Shown here: in pieces, positions 47,558 through 57,072 of the stretch
Position numbering within the stretch: the stretch's first letter is position 1
Layout of the letters: each line of letters begins with the position of its first letter
NCBI RefSeq assembly: GCF_011316935.1
Contig: NZ_WLYS01000004.1
Span: 248,001-312,000 of the forward strand
From: Sphingobacterium chungjuense
Lineage (GTDB): Bacteria; Bacteroidota; Bacteroidia; Sphingobacteriales; Sphingobacteriaceae
Length of the DNA: 64,000 bases
Direction of reading: 5' to 3'
Notes under the pieces: generated by a model
What the model was told of the DNA's origin: nothing
Database searches by the model: none
Seen by the model: the letters and a program-made list of their open reading frames with translations, nothing else
Made by a program: the position numbers and the translations under genes

Positions 47558-49622
47558 CAACGAAATCATGATCAAACATGATGACGAGTTTAGCTTACAT
47601 AAAGACAAAGAAGCGGTAAGAGCTTATTTCCTAGAATATGTAAATAAGAACACCGTTTTCTTTTATAACCTAAAAGAAAAGGTAGACTATCTTATTGAGA
47701 ATAACTATTACATTGATTTCTATCAGTGGTTTACCTTCGAAGAGATTCAACAAGTATACGATTATGTATATGCGAAGAAATTTCGCTTCCAGTCTTTCAT
47801 GGCCGCTTTCAAGTTTTTTCAAAGCTATGCGTTGCGCGATGACTCGGGCGAGAAATTCTTAGAAAGATATGAAGACCGCGTCATGGCAGTTTCGTTGTTT
47901 CTAGCCCGTGAAGAAGGTGTAGAAAAAGCCTTTGAATATGCAGAAATTATGATCAGCCAAGAATATCAGCCCGCTACGCCGACATTCCTGAACGCTGGTA
48001 AGAAAAGATCCGGAGAATTGGTTTCTTGCTTCTTAGATGAAGTAGGCGACAATCTTAATGGTATTGGCTATGCCATCGACTCGGCGATGAAGCTATCATC
48101 GATCGGTGGCGGTGTATCGTTCAATATCTCAAAAATACGAGCTCGTGGCGAAGCTATCAAAGGTGTGGAAGGCCGTGCTGGCGGTGTGTTGCCGATCATG
48201 AAAATCATGGAAGATACCTTCTCCTACGCCAATCAATTAGGCCAACGCCCAGGTGCTGGTGCGGTATATCTCAATATTTTCCACTCCGATATTGAAGAGT
48301 TTTTGGATTGTAAAAAGATCAATGCCGATGAGAAAGTGCGTATCAAATCTTTATCCATCGGTATTATCGTGCCCGACAAATTCATGGAATTGGCAGAGAA
48401 AGATGAAGCTTGCTATTTGATCTACCCACATACGGTGATGCAAGAGTATGGCAAATATCTAGATGAGCTAGATATGGATGCCATGTATGATGAATTGATC
48501 ACCAATCCTAATATTAAAAAGAAGAAAATCAATGCGCGCCACCTATTGGTTAAGATTGCGCAAACTCAAAAAGAGTCGGGATACCCCTATATCTTCTATA
48601 AAGAAAATGCGAATAGAGCGCATGCACTTAACGGCATCGGAAATGTGAAATTCTCGAATCTTTGTACCGAGATTATGCAGGTATCTGAAGTATCTGATAT
48701 CAATATCTACGGTAAGGAAGACACCATTCGCTACGGTATTTCTTGTAATCTAGGTTCATTAAACGTCGCGACGGTAATGGACAATAAGCGGATCAAAGAA
48801 ACCGTAAAAACGGCTATGCGTGCCCTTACTGTCGTCACGGATGTAACGGATATCGAAATGGTACCAACTATTGCTAAAGCAAACCGTGAGTTGCACTCCG
48901 TTGGCTTAGGCGCGATGAACCTGCATGGCTTCTTGGCCAAAAGTTTTATCATGTATGAATCTACAGAAGCATTAGATTTTGCGAATACCTTTTTCATGAT
49001 GATGAACTACTATTCGTTGGAAGCCTCTATGGATATCGCCAAAGAACGTGGCCGTACTTTCGTCGGGTTTGAGAAATCAGCTTATGCTGATGGTACGTAT
49101 TTCGACAAATACCTAGAACGCGATTATCTTCCTAAAACAGATAAAGTTCAAGAATTATTCGAAGGTGTACATATTCCAACTATTGCAGATTGGGAAAACT
49201 TAAAAGCACAAGTAAAAGAACATGGTATCTACCATGCGTACCGTTTGGCGATCGCACCAAACCAATCGACATCGTACATCATGAATGCTACGGCATCGGT
49301 CATGCCGATTGTAGATATCATCGAAGTGCGCGAATACGGTGATAGTACTACATACTACCCAATGCCATACTTGACCAACGATAATTACTTCTACTTCAAG
49401 TCTGCGTATGATATGGATCAGATGAAAGTGTTGAAAATGATTTCTGTTATTCAACGTCATATTGATCAAGGTGTATCCACGATCTTGCACACCAATTCTA
49501 AGGACAGTACCCGCGATTTAGCGAAGTATTATATTTACGCACACAAATTAGGGCTGAAGTCTTTGTATTACACTCGTACGCGCAAATCGACCATCGAGGA
49601 ATGTATCTCGTGTTCGGCATAA
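47517..49622 (+). CDS. nrdE: Class Ib ribonucleoside-diphosphate reductase, alpha subunit
   Basis: A 701-residue catalytic subunit that reduces ribonucleoside diphosphates to deoxy forms. The N-terminus (WILLNNEIMIKHDDEF) matches the NrdE start, so I keep ATG 47517 despite the 41-nt overlap with nrdI. Active-site cysteines are seen in LVSCFLDEVGDNL and ISCNLGSLNVAT (thiyl radical Cys); the C-terminal ECISCSA tail carries the redox pair reloaded by NrdH/thioredoxin. There is no N-terminal ATP-cone, as expected for class Ib, so dATP inhibition of overall activity is probably lacking. Confidence 0.96.
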   Translation: MIANDVAKNWILLNNEIMIKHDDEFSLHKDKEAVRAYFLEYVNKNTVFFYNLKEKVDYLIENNYYIDFYQWFTFEEIQQVYDYVYAKKFRFQSFMAAFKFFQSYALRDDSGEKFLERYEDRVMAVSLFLAREEGVEKAFEYAEIMISQEYQPATPTFLNAGKKRSGELVSCFLDEVGDNLNGIGYAIDSAMKLSSIGGGVSFNISKIRARGEAIKGVEGRAGGVLPIMKIMEDTFSYANQLGQRPGAGAVYLNIFHSDIEEFLDCKKINADEKVRIKSLSIGIIVPDKFMELAEKDEACYLIYPHTVMQEYGKYLDELDMDAMYDELITNPNIKKKKINARHLLVKIAQTQKESGYPYIFYKENANRAHALNGIGNVKFSNLCTEIMQVSEVSDINIYGKEDTIRYGISCNLGSLNVATVMDNKRIKETVKTAMRALTVVTDVTDIEMVPTIAKANRELHSVGLGAMNLHGFLAKSFIMYESTEALDFANTFFMMMNYYSLEASMDIAKERGRTFVGFEKSAYADGTYFDKYLERDYLPKTDKVQELFEGVHIPTIADWENLKAQVKEHGIYHAYRLAIAPNQSTSYIMNATASVMPIVDIIEVREYGDSTTYYPMPYLTNDNYFYFKSAYDMDQMKVLKMISVIQRHIDQGVSTILHTNSKDSTRDLAKYYIYAHKLGLKSLYYTRTRKSTIEECISCSA

Positions 49623-49655
49623 ACATTTTATTATAGTATAATTCAATCCCAATCG

Positions 49656-49698
49656 GAACTGAATCGGAATACCTTGGTATACCGGTTCAGTTTCTTTA
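49656..49698 (+). other. Long hairpin between nrdE and nrdF
   Basis: Arms 49656-49674 and 49677-49695 form 19 positions with one mismatch and two G-T pairs; the loop is effectively 4 nt. Only three T residues follow. It may stabilise or cut the message, or partly stop transcription, so as to set the NrdE:NrdF ratio. Confidence 0.65.
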
Positions 49699-49714
49699 AG
49701 TTATAAAGCAAACC

Positions 49715-50701
49715 ATGAGCAAACAATATACCGCAGTAAACTGGAACACACCCGATAATGATTATGCATTGATGTTCTGGGAACAGAATATTAAGCAATT
49801 TTGGATCGATACCGAATACATTCCTTCTAAGGATATTGATAGCTGGAAAGGCTTGAGCTGGGATATGAAAGAATGCTATAAAAAAGCCTTGGGCGGCTTG
49901 ACTTTGCTAGATACGTTGCAAAGCCACACCGGCATGCCTAAGATCATTGACCATATCAATTCCCTACAAAATAAAGCGGTGCTATCGTACATGTGTATGA
50001 TGGAAGCGATTCACGCTAAATCCTACTCTACGATCTTCACCACGGTGTCTACTACCAATGAGATCAACGATGTATTTGGCTGGGTATCCGAAAATAAATT
50101 TTTGCAGTACAAGGCATCGACTATCGATCAATATTACCGCGCGATCGACAAAGAAACAGTGACCGACGAAGAGCTTTTCATGGCCTTAGGTGCTTCGGTA
50201 TTGCTGGAGTCATTCTTGTTCTATTCGGGTTTCTTCTTGCCATTGTGGTTATGTGGCCAAGGGCAAATGGTGGCCTCAGCAGATATTATCAAAAAGATCA
50301 TCGCAGACGAATCGATACACGGTGTCTTCGTCGGATTGATGGCACAGGAAGTCTTCAACCGTCTACCGAACAAGGAAGAAGTCAAAGCGCGTTTCTTGAG
50401 GCTTCTAAATGACTTGTACGAGAATGAATTGAAGTACACTGAAGAATTATACACGGTCGTAGGATTGACCGCAGAGGTAAAAGAATATGTGCGTTACAAT
50501 GGGAATAAAGCGTTGATGAATTTAGCCTTTGAACCGATATTCGAAGTGAAGCAAGTCAACCCTATTGTGATGAATGGGCTAAGCACAGAAACGACACAAC
50601 ACGATTTCTTCTCAAAGAAATCAACCAACTACGAGAAAGCGACAGAAATTGTGCATTTGATGCACGAAGATTTTGAAATGGATGCTACGGTAGATATTTA
50701 G
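49715..50701 (+). CDS. nrdF: Class Ib ribonucleoside-diphosphate reductase, beta subunit
   Basis: A 328-residue ferritin-like subunit that houses the dimetal-tyrosyl radical site. N-terminal VNWNTPDNDYALMFWEQNIKQFW matches NrdF; the helices with metal ligands include MMEAIHAKSYSTIF (Glu and His) and ADESIHGVFVGLMAQ (Glu and His). The C-terminus ends MDATVDI-type acidic peptide that docks into NrdE. Separated from nrdE by a 92-bp gap holding a long hairpin; followed by a two-way terminator. Confidence 0.95.
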   Translation: MSKQYTAVNWNTPDNDYALMFWEQNIKQFWIDTEYIPSKDIDSWKGLSWDMKECYKKALGGLTLLDTLQSHTGMPKIIDHINSLQNKAVLSYMCMMEAIHAKSYSTIFTTVSTTNEINDVFGWVSENKFLQYKASTIDQYYRAIDKETVTDEELFMALGASVLLESFLFYSGFFLPLWLCGQGQMVASADIIKKIIADESIHGVFVGLMAQEVFNRLPNKEEVKARFLRLLNDLYENELKYTEELYTVVGLTAEVKEYVRYNGNKALMNLAFEPIFEVKQVNPIVMNGLSTETTQHDFFSKKSTNYEKATEIVHLMHEDFEMDATVDI

Positions 50702-50722
50702 TGCTCATAAAAGCTAAAGCAT

Positions 50723-50760
50723 AAAATGCCCCATAGTAAAAACGTAATATGGGGCATTTT
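50723..50760. terminator. Bidirectional terminator between nrdF and the MFS gene
   Basis: A perfect 13-bp stem (50723-50735 with 50748-50760), 12-nt loop, flanked by A- and T-runs. It sits between convergent genes; its right arm ends within the MFS stop codon. Confidence 0.92.
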
Positions 50761-51947
50761 TATGTTCCTTTGGTTTCTTTGTGTTTGATGGCTAAAATCG
50801 ATATAAACGAAACGATAAGGAATACTCCCCCAATGTAAAATAGCGGATAATAATTATCATTCTTGATCAAAAAAGCCATAGAAAATCCCCCAATAGCTTG
50901 AAAAAAGGAAAAACCCAAGGTCAGGTTGCTCCAGGCGAGTTTATATTTCAGATCTCCAAAAATACGCAAGGCGTAAGAAGATATCAGCGTAATCATGCCG
51001 GGCGTAAAAAAGCCTACAATAAAAGCCGAAGCATAAAATACGATATCATATGTGATTAAGACGGGCATAAACACGGCCAATATATATATAAAATAACTTA
51101 CTAGAATGGTATTTTTCAATCCGATGAGATCGGATAGTTTGCCCAATAAAACGGGGCCCAAAAGTGCACCAATACCAAAAAATGTCCAACCCATAGCACC
51201 AAATGCGAAGCTCTTATGCATTTGCCGTACTAGGAAATCTACATAAAATAGTGTGTGCGGTATATAGCCTACCGCATTACAGCAATAGGCTGTTAGGAGC
51301 AACAAAAAGTTTTTGTTACGGTAATCAAATCGCACGGTAGAATGATCGCCCAGCGGCTGGCTTTCTGACACGACAGGTACACGATCCCAAGTGCTCCATG
51401 TAAGCCAAGTAAAAAGCAGGCACACCAGACCAAGAGCGATGAAAACTTCCGACAAACCAATGTGCTCATACAAATACGGAATCAGCAAACCGGAAACGCA
51501 GACACCAATACCGATACCGGAAAAAACGATACCAGAAAGCAAACCTCTATTCTGTGATTTTTTGTAATAAGGCAAGATCAATGTCGGAGATAACACCATC
51601 AGCAAAGCACCGCCAAAACCAGCTAAGAATCGCCACACATACATCCAGTAAAAACCCAAATCATGCCACGCTACAAATATGTATCCAAGTGCACACAATA
51701 TTAGAGCTACCTTGATCATCGTGGCTGTCCGAAACCTATTTTGCGTCACATTGACGAATATGGGTCCTGCCAAATAGCCCACCAGTGCCGCAGCACCCAA
51801 TTGAGCTGCTTCAAAAGCGGAACTCCAACCATCTTGAATAAGTAGCGGAATCAATGCGGTAAAGGCAAATCTTCCAATACCTAATCCAATTAATGTGCTT
51901 AACAGGCCTGCTAGCCAATATGGACTTTTATCTTTAAAGCGCATCAT
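50760..51947 (-). CDS. MFS transporter, YbfB/YjiJ type
   Basis: A 395-residue polytopic inner-membrane protein of the major facilitator superfamily with about 12 hydrophobic segments. The start LAGLLSTLIGLGIGRFAFTALIPLLI and the AALVGYLAGP second helix are typical of the YbfB/YjiJ group of small MFS proteins of uncharacterised substrate. It stands alone on the minus strand; the terminator at its 3' end is shared with nrdF. No regulator is adjacent. Confidence 0.88.
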   Translation of the reverse strand: MMRFKDKSPYWLAGLLSTLIGLGIGRFAFTALIPLLIQDGWSSAFEAAQLGAAALVGYLAGPIFVNVTQNRFRTATMIKVALILCALGYIFVAWHDLGFYWMYVWRFLAGFGGALLMVLSPTLILPYYKKSQNRGLLSGIVFSGIGIGVCVSGLLIPYLYEHIGLSEVFIALGLVCLLFTWLTWSTWDRVPVVSESQPLGDHSTVRFDYRNKNFLLLLTAYCCNAVGYIPHTLFYVDFLVRQMHKSFAFGAMGWTFFGIGALLGPVLLGKLSDLIGLKNTILVSYFIYILAVFMPVLITYDIVFYASAFIVGFFTPGMITLISSYALRIFGDLKYKLAWSNLTLGFSFFQAIGGFSMAFLIKNDNYYPLFYIGGVFLIVSFISILAIKHKETKGT

Positions 51948-52086
51948 GCTTTATCATTGTATATAGCATGTTCATCACAATTGATATCATGGCGTAAAAC
52001 AAATTTAAAATTTCAACTTTTCAAATGTAACCTATTATAAGTTAACATGTTTTATGCAAAGACAATAAAATGTTTGTAAAATAAAA

Positions 52087-52114
52087 AAAGCTACAGCATT
52101 TCTGCTGTAGCTTT
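52087..52114 (-). terminator. Intrinsic terminator after the minus-strand SusC/SusD pair
   Basis: A perfect 12-bp stem (52087-52098 with 52103-52114) with a 4-nt loop. Read on the minus strand it ends in a run of seven or more T residues just past the SusD gene. Confidence 0.93.
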
Positions 52115-52135
52115 GATAATGGATATACCAGAATA

Positions 52136-53710
52136 TTAATTCCTTTGATACTCTGGGTTTTGCTCTAAGTTAGGGTTACGTTGTAGCTCGTCCATCGAAA
52201 TCGGGTAAACTAAATCCGACTGTTTGAATGTAGCTCCTGAACCATTCGCTGCTCCTACTAGCGGTTGGAAAGTAACTTGACCTTTTACCGTTGACGAAAT
52301 GTTAGGGAACATGCCTGTACGCAGACAGTCATCCCACATTTTGAATTCTAACGGCAATTCGCGCAAACGCTCTTTCCATACTTCTTGCACGAATTGATCA
52401 ACCGATAAGCCTTGCAATTGTGAAGTAATTGCCGCCACTGTTTCACCAGTTGTACTTGCACGTGCTCTCACTTCTGCTAAGTGACCTGCTGCTGTTGCAA
52501 CTCCCGTTGCTCTCGCTTTCACTTCTGCTGCGATTAACAGCGCTTCTGCATAACGGTAAATATTACGATCTTTCACGGAGCGACCTGTATTTAACAAAGC
52601 ATCTTCTTCTACAAAAGCCCATACACCTGCAACCGTACCACCATTCCATGTTCTACCATTTAAAGGATTGGTATAGCTCCAATGGTAATACTGATTAGGT
52701 TTAATTCGCAAATCGTCATCTTCGTATACGTTCAAGAAGCGATTAGTAGGGCCATAAACACGCTCGAAGATGGTATACTTATCGAAGATAGCATTCGCGG
52801 AGGCTGTAAAACCATATGTTGGCCATGAGCCTCCAGGGTTGATTACGGCGTCAAACTCCATCGCATAAATCGTTTCTTCCAAAAGATCCGAAGTACGCAA
52901 TTTATTGTAAGCACTATTTGCGGCAAGGTCAGTATTGGTTGCTAACGTATGACCTGACTGAAGCACGATATCAATGTAAGGTACGGCTTCTGCATATTTG
53001 TTTTGTTGCAAGTATACATTCGCTAGCGCTATTGCCGCCACATTTCTATTGACACGACGGCCACTACTATTAAAGATGCCATCAGGCAACGATTCTACCG
53101 CATAAATAAGGTCTTCTTCGATTACTTTATACACTTCTGCTGGCGCACTTCGTGCTAAAAAGAAATCTTGATCCAAGCTCGCGTATTGATCAGTAGATAA
53201 CGGCAAACCGCCAAACATTTTTACCATGAAAAAGTAGTTGAAAGCACGGAAGAATCTGGCTTCTCCAGTCAACCTCGCTCTTACATCATCAGGCATAGTG
53301 ATGTTAGGAATATTTTTGATCGCACCATTCGCAATATTAATTGCTTGAAAAGCAGTACGCCAAATTTCATTTACTCTGTTGGATACAATACGTGTATTTT
53401 GTTGTCTAGTCAACAAACGCGAATACTGGTTGATCTGCTCTTGTCCCTCGTAACTATTTTCGAAATAGCCCGTCAACATGACTGGAATAGAAGCAAAAGG
53501 TCCTTGATACGCGCCATTGGCATTACCATAAAAAGTAGGTGCTCCTAAGCGATACAAGGTATTGACGTTTTCTTGTGCTTGTGCCTGCGTGGTGTAATAA
53601 TCATTTTCACCCACATCAGTTCTTGGATTTTCATCCAAAAAGTCTTTACAAGAACTCATGCTCAACATAGTTGACACACTAAGTCCTAATATGATATATT
53701 TAAAATTCAT
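52136..53710 (-). CDS. SusD/RagB-family nutrient-binding lipoprotein
   Basis: A 524-residue surface lipoprotein with lipobox SMSSC (Cys21). SusD core blocks: ARFFRAFNYFFMVKMFGGLPLSTD, AIALANVYLQQNKYAEAVPYIDIVL, and YAEALLIAAEVKARATG; C-terminus YPISMDELQRNPNLEQNPEYQRN as in the family. It is translated after the SusC gene encoded 24 bp upstream and captures ligand for it. No glycanase neighbours are present, so the ligand cannot be inferred from enzymes. Confidence 0.94.
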   Translation of the reverse strand: MNFKYIILGLSVSTMLSMSSCKDFLDENPRTDVGENDYYTTQAQAQENVNTLYRLGAPTFYGNANGAYQGPFASIPVMLTGYFENSYEGQEQINQYSRLLTRQQNTRIVSNRVNEIWRTAFQAINIANGAIKNIPNITMPDDVRARLTGEARFFRAFNYFFMVKMFGGLPLSTDQYASLDQDFFLARSAPAEVYKVIEEDLIYAVESLPDGIFNSSGRRVNRNVAAIALANVYLQQNKYAEAVPYIDIVLQSGHTLATNTDLAANSAYNKLRTSDLLEETIYAMEFDAVINPGGSWPTYGFTASANAIFDKYTIFERVYGPTNRFLNVYEDDDLRIKPNQYYHWSYTNPLNGRTWNGGTVAGVWAFVEEDALLNTGRSVKDRNIYRYAEALLIAAEVKARATGVATAAGHLAEVRARASTTGETVAAITSQLQGLSVDQFVQEVWKERLRELPLEFKMWDDCLRTGMFPNISSTVKGQVTFQPLVGAANGSGATFKQSDLVYPISMDELQRNPNLEQNPEYQRN

Positions 53711-53734
53711 CTGTCTTAAGTATTAAATGGTTAA

Positions 53735-56700
53735 TTACAACGTTAGGTTCAAACCAAATGTGAATGTTTTTGCTCTCGGATAAGAGAAGAACGTTACATT
53801 CTGACCAAACTTATTTCCATCTCCTGTTGAAGTACTTTCAGGATCATATCCTTTAAAGTCTTTGGAAGTGATTACCCATGGGTTATTTGCACTAGCATAC
53901 ACGCGTAAACCAGAGATGCCCAAACGTTGCGCCCATGATGTATCAAACGAATAACCTACTTGAATCAAGTTAAAACGTAGGAATGAACCATCCACAATCC
54001 AAGAAGAATCGATACGCGTATCCTGACCAGCGTGACCGCCATTAGTCAAGAAAATAGCTTGCTGCATCGTGTTTGGATTAGAAGGACTGTAAGCATCTGT
54101 CAAAATTTCGCTCAAACCATTGGTGATACCAAAACGATCGTAGGTAGAGTGATAGAATTGTTGCAATGTCTCTACACCATAGACAACCTGCATATCAACC
54201 GTCATATCAAAATTCTTGTAGTTGAATGTATTGATGAAACTTCCTGACCAATCTGGAATACCTTTACCTAGGATTTCCTGATTTGCCGAACGATTTGGTC
54301 TACCAATCTGCTCTCTAGTAATTAGACCATTCTCAAAATCTTCTACTGTAAAGATGCCATTACGGCGGTATCCGTAGAAGCTGTTTAAGTTTTCACCAAC
54401 ACGGATTACACTGTTTGGACCAGATACAAAGCTATTTTGAAGAATATCCGCGTTGTTGTTTGCTAATTGAACAACGCGATTCTTGTTGTAGTTCATATTG
54501 ATAGTAGACGTCCACTGGAAGTTATCATTACGTACCGGAGCACCGCTAATCATAATATCAAAACCTCTGTTGTTTACCGCACCAATATTTTGGGTTACGA
54601 ACTCAAATCCAGATGCATTTGGAAGCGGTGCTTGTAAAAGCAAATCGGTTGTTCTACGATTGTAGTAGGAGATATCGAAGTTCAAACGATTTTGAAATAA
54701 ACCTAATTCAAAACCTCCATCGATCGTAGCTGTTTTTTCCCACTTCAAGTCGTCATTACGCAAATTCCCCAAGTAAGAGGTGGATACACGTGTACCATTC
54801 AATAGTTGCGTATTGTTAATCGCTCTACCGATCGACTGATAAGGGGCAATTTCGGAGTTACCCGTGATACCAAAGCTACTGCGCAATTTCAAATTATTCA
54901 ACCAAGATACATCTTGCAAAAAAGATTCATTAGATGCGACCCAAGCCAGACCCATAGATGGGAAGAAACCGAATTTATTGTTTGCTCCAAAACGAGAAGA
55001 ACCATCATAACGACCAGTAACTGTAGCCGAGTACTTATCGTTTAATGTGTAGGCTGCACGCATAAAGTACGAGTTCATACCCCAACGTTCATAAGCCGAC
55101 TGTGGTGCTTGCGGTAAAGAACCGGCTGCCATGTTATTCCACTTGAAGAAGTCATTAGTAAAGCCTTCGGTACGATTCATACTGAAGTTACGCTCACGTC
55201 CTTGCCACGATAAACCAGCTACCGCGTTGATACGGTGATTATTGAACTGTTTGTTGTAGCTTAAGTACGTTTCTTGTTGCCAGTAGAAGATGTCTTCGTT
55301 TTCAATTTGTGCCCAACCGTTTGGACGAGAAATATTATGCAGCAATACAGACGAATAACCATTGTACTGTCTTCTTTGCTTATCTACACCGTACTGAGTT
55401 TTCAAATCCAAACCATCAGCTAGGTGGAAAGTCAAGGCCGCGTTACCAAAGATTTGGGTATTCGCACGACGTCTTTCTTGTAGATCTAAGATAGAAACTG
55501 GATTGGACATCCCCTCGAAACCCAATAAACCATTGACAGTAGAAGAGCCCGAGAATGAGTATTGCCCATCAGGTTGGTACACTGGCAACCAAGGTAGCAT
55601 CTCGATCATCGTACGACGTGCTTCCTGACCGCCACCATCTTCCGGTGTAAAGCGACCGAAAGTATGATTCGCCGTCAAGTTGATGCTTGTAGAAAGCCAA
55701 TCCTTTACTTTCGAATCGTAAGCCAACTTACCGTTTACACGTTTGTTGTAGGTATTATTGACCACACCTTGCTGATCAGTATAATTAATGAAAGCTCCCA
55801 TAGAAGAATTCTCATCTCCTTGTTGGATGTTCAACTGATGATTTTGAGAAAGGACAGTACGAGTAGCCTCGCGCTGCCAATCGGTATCGTACAATGGGTT
55901 ACCATTAGCATCAAAGTAGTTTGGATCATTGAACCAGTCTTTACGATCAAGAGACCAATTGTATTTATCTGGCATGTAGGTGTTTTCATTTTCCAAACCA
56001 ATCATAAAGGCCTGTACCCACTCTTCTGCATTCAGAAGATCCATATAACGTTGCGGAGAGCTGACACTAGCTGATCCTTGGTAACTGATGGTTTTGCGCC
56101 CATCTTTAGAACCTCTTTTTGTGGTAACCAAGATTACCCCATTGGCTCCACGTGCACCGTAAATCGCTGCAGAAGAAGCATCTTTCAACACTTCCATACG
56201 CTCAATATCATTCGGATTTACCAAGTGGAAATTTTCCATCACTACTCCGTCCACTACATAAAGCGGGCTCGAAGAAGAGTTGATGGAAGCGGTACCACGA
56301 ATTACTACGCGGTTAGCATACGCACCTGGCTGGCTTGAGTTGGAATACACATTCACACCGGCAGCTTGACCACGTAAATTGTCTAACGCACTAAAGTTTT
56401 GGTTTTTGATCATATCCGAACCTTTAGCGATCGAGATAGATCCAGTCACGTCTGACTTACGCATCGTACCGTAACCTACTACGACGACTTCTTCCAGATC
56501 CTCACCTTCGGTATCTAAGGAGAAGTTCACTGTAGTAGAGCTAACACGCATTTCAGCTCTTTTGTAGCCTAAAAAGGTAGCAACGAGTGTTTGTCCATTG
56601 CTAGCATCAATGGTAAACTGTCCGTTTTCATCCGTTTGCGTACTTACATTGGTGCCTCTTACGGTAATCGTAACACCGCTAATAGGTTCATTGGTACTAG

Positions 56701-56863
56701 CATCGTTCACGCGACCCATCACCTTTTCTTGGCGCTGTGTAATCTGTGTCCGCTCACCAGCGCGGGGAGAATTTGGAATCGCTTGCAGACTGTTGAAGCT
56801 GAGTGCAGCAACAGCTAATAGCGCAGTCCATAGACGCCCATCAGGATTGTACATGTTTTTCAT
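53735..56863 (-). CDS. SusC/RagA-family TonB-dependent outer-membrane transporter
   Basis: A complete 1042-residue transporter: N-terminal signal (LWTALLAVAALSFNSLQA), carboxypeptidase-regulatory-like domain (VMGRVNDASTNEPISGVTITV), TonB-box region (EEVVVVGYGTMRKSDVTGSI), plug (SPLYVVDGVVMENFHL, IERMEVLKDASSAAIYGARGANGVILV) and a barrel ending AKTFTFGLNLTL. The SusD partner follows 24 bp downstream. On the minus strand TAAATTTG lies about 10 nt before the start codon, perhaps a -7 box with a very short leader. Confidence 0.94.
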   Translation of the reverse strand: MKNMYNPDGRLWTALLAVAALSFNSLQAIPNSPRAGERTQITQRQEKVMGRVNDASTNEPISGVTITVRGTNVSTQTDENGQFTIDASNGQTLVATFLGYKRAEMRVSSTTVNFSLDTEGEDLEEVVVVGYGTMRKSDVTGSISIAKGSDMIKNQNFSALDNLRGQAAGVNVYSNSSQPGAYANRVVIRGTASINSSSSPLYVVDGVVMENFHLVNPNDIERMEVLKDASSAAIYGARGANGVILVTTKRGSKDGRKTISYQGSASVSSPQRYMDLLNAEEWVQAFMIGLENENTYMPDKYNWSLDRKDWFNDPNYFDANGNPLYDTDWQREATRTVLSQNHQLNIQQGDENSSMGAFINYTDQQGVVNNTYNKRVNGKLAYDSKVKDWLSTSINLTANHTFGRFTPEDGGGQEARRTMIEMLPWLPVYQPDGQYSFSGSSTVNGLLGFEGMSNPVSILDLQERRRANTQIFGNAALTFHLADGLDLKTQYGVDKQRRQYNGYSSVLLHNISRPNGWAQIENEDIFYWQQETYLSYNKQFNNHRINAVAGLSWQGRERNFSMNRTEGFTNDFFKWNNMAAGSLPQAPQSAYERWGMNSYFMRAAYTLNDKYSATVTGRYDGSSRFGANNKFGFFPSMGLAWVASNESFLQDVSWLNNLKLRSSFGITGNSEIAPYQSIGRAINNTQLLNGTRVSTSYLGNLRNDDLKWEKTATIDGGFELGLFQNRLNFDISYYNRRTTDLLLQAPLPNASGFEFVTQNIGAVNNRGFDIMISGAPVRNDNFQWTSTINMNYNKNRVVQLANNNADILQNSFVSGPNSVIRVGENLNSFYGYRRNGIFTVEDFENGLITREQIGRPNRSANQEILGKGIPDWSGSFINTFNYKNFDMTVDMQVVYGVETLQQFYHSTYDRFGITNGLSEILTDAYSPSNPNTMQQAIFLTNGGHAGQDTRIDSSWIVDGSFLRFNLIQVGYSFDTSWAQRLGISGLRVYASANNPWVITSKDFKGYDPESTSTGDGNKFGQNVTFFSYPRAKTFTFGLNLTL

Positions 56864-57000
56864 ACATCATCAAATTTAAAATTGTGCTAAATCGTTTTAT
56901 CGACGGTCAATAAAAAAAGGCTTACTAAATGAAGAATAAGCGTTGACCCCCGATGTTTATAATTGTTGTGTTCTTCGGCAGCAATTAACAAAACTTTAAC

Positions 57001-57040
57001 GGAATGCCGAAATATTTTTCATAAATATTTTCCGCATTCC
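57001..57040 (-). terminator. Hairpin after the GMC oxidoreductase gene
   Basis: Arms GGAATGC (57001-57007) and GCATTCC (57034-57040) with an AT-rich inner stem (one mismatch, one bulge). On the minus strand it follows the GMC stop codon by about 33 nt. T-richness after the stem is moderate. The remainder of the 209-bp gap up to the SusC start shows nothing else distinct. Confidence 0.6.
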
Positions 57041-57072
57041 GTCAATGATGTAATGTATATGTATTGGAATCG

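Noticed and set aside
52429..52698. Leucine-rich plus-strand frame of 89 codons
   Set aside because: It is antisense to the SusD gene, whose family match extends through the whole region; the leucine runs reflect codon use on the other strand.
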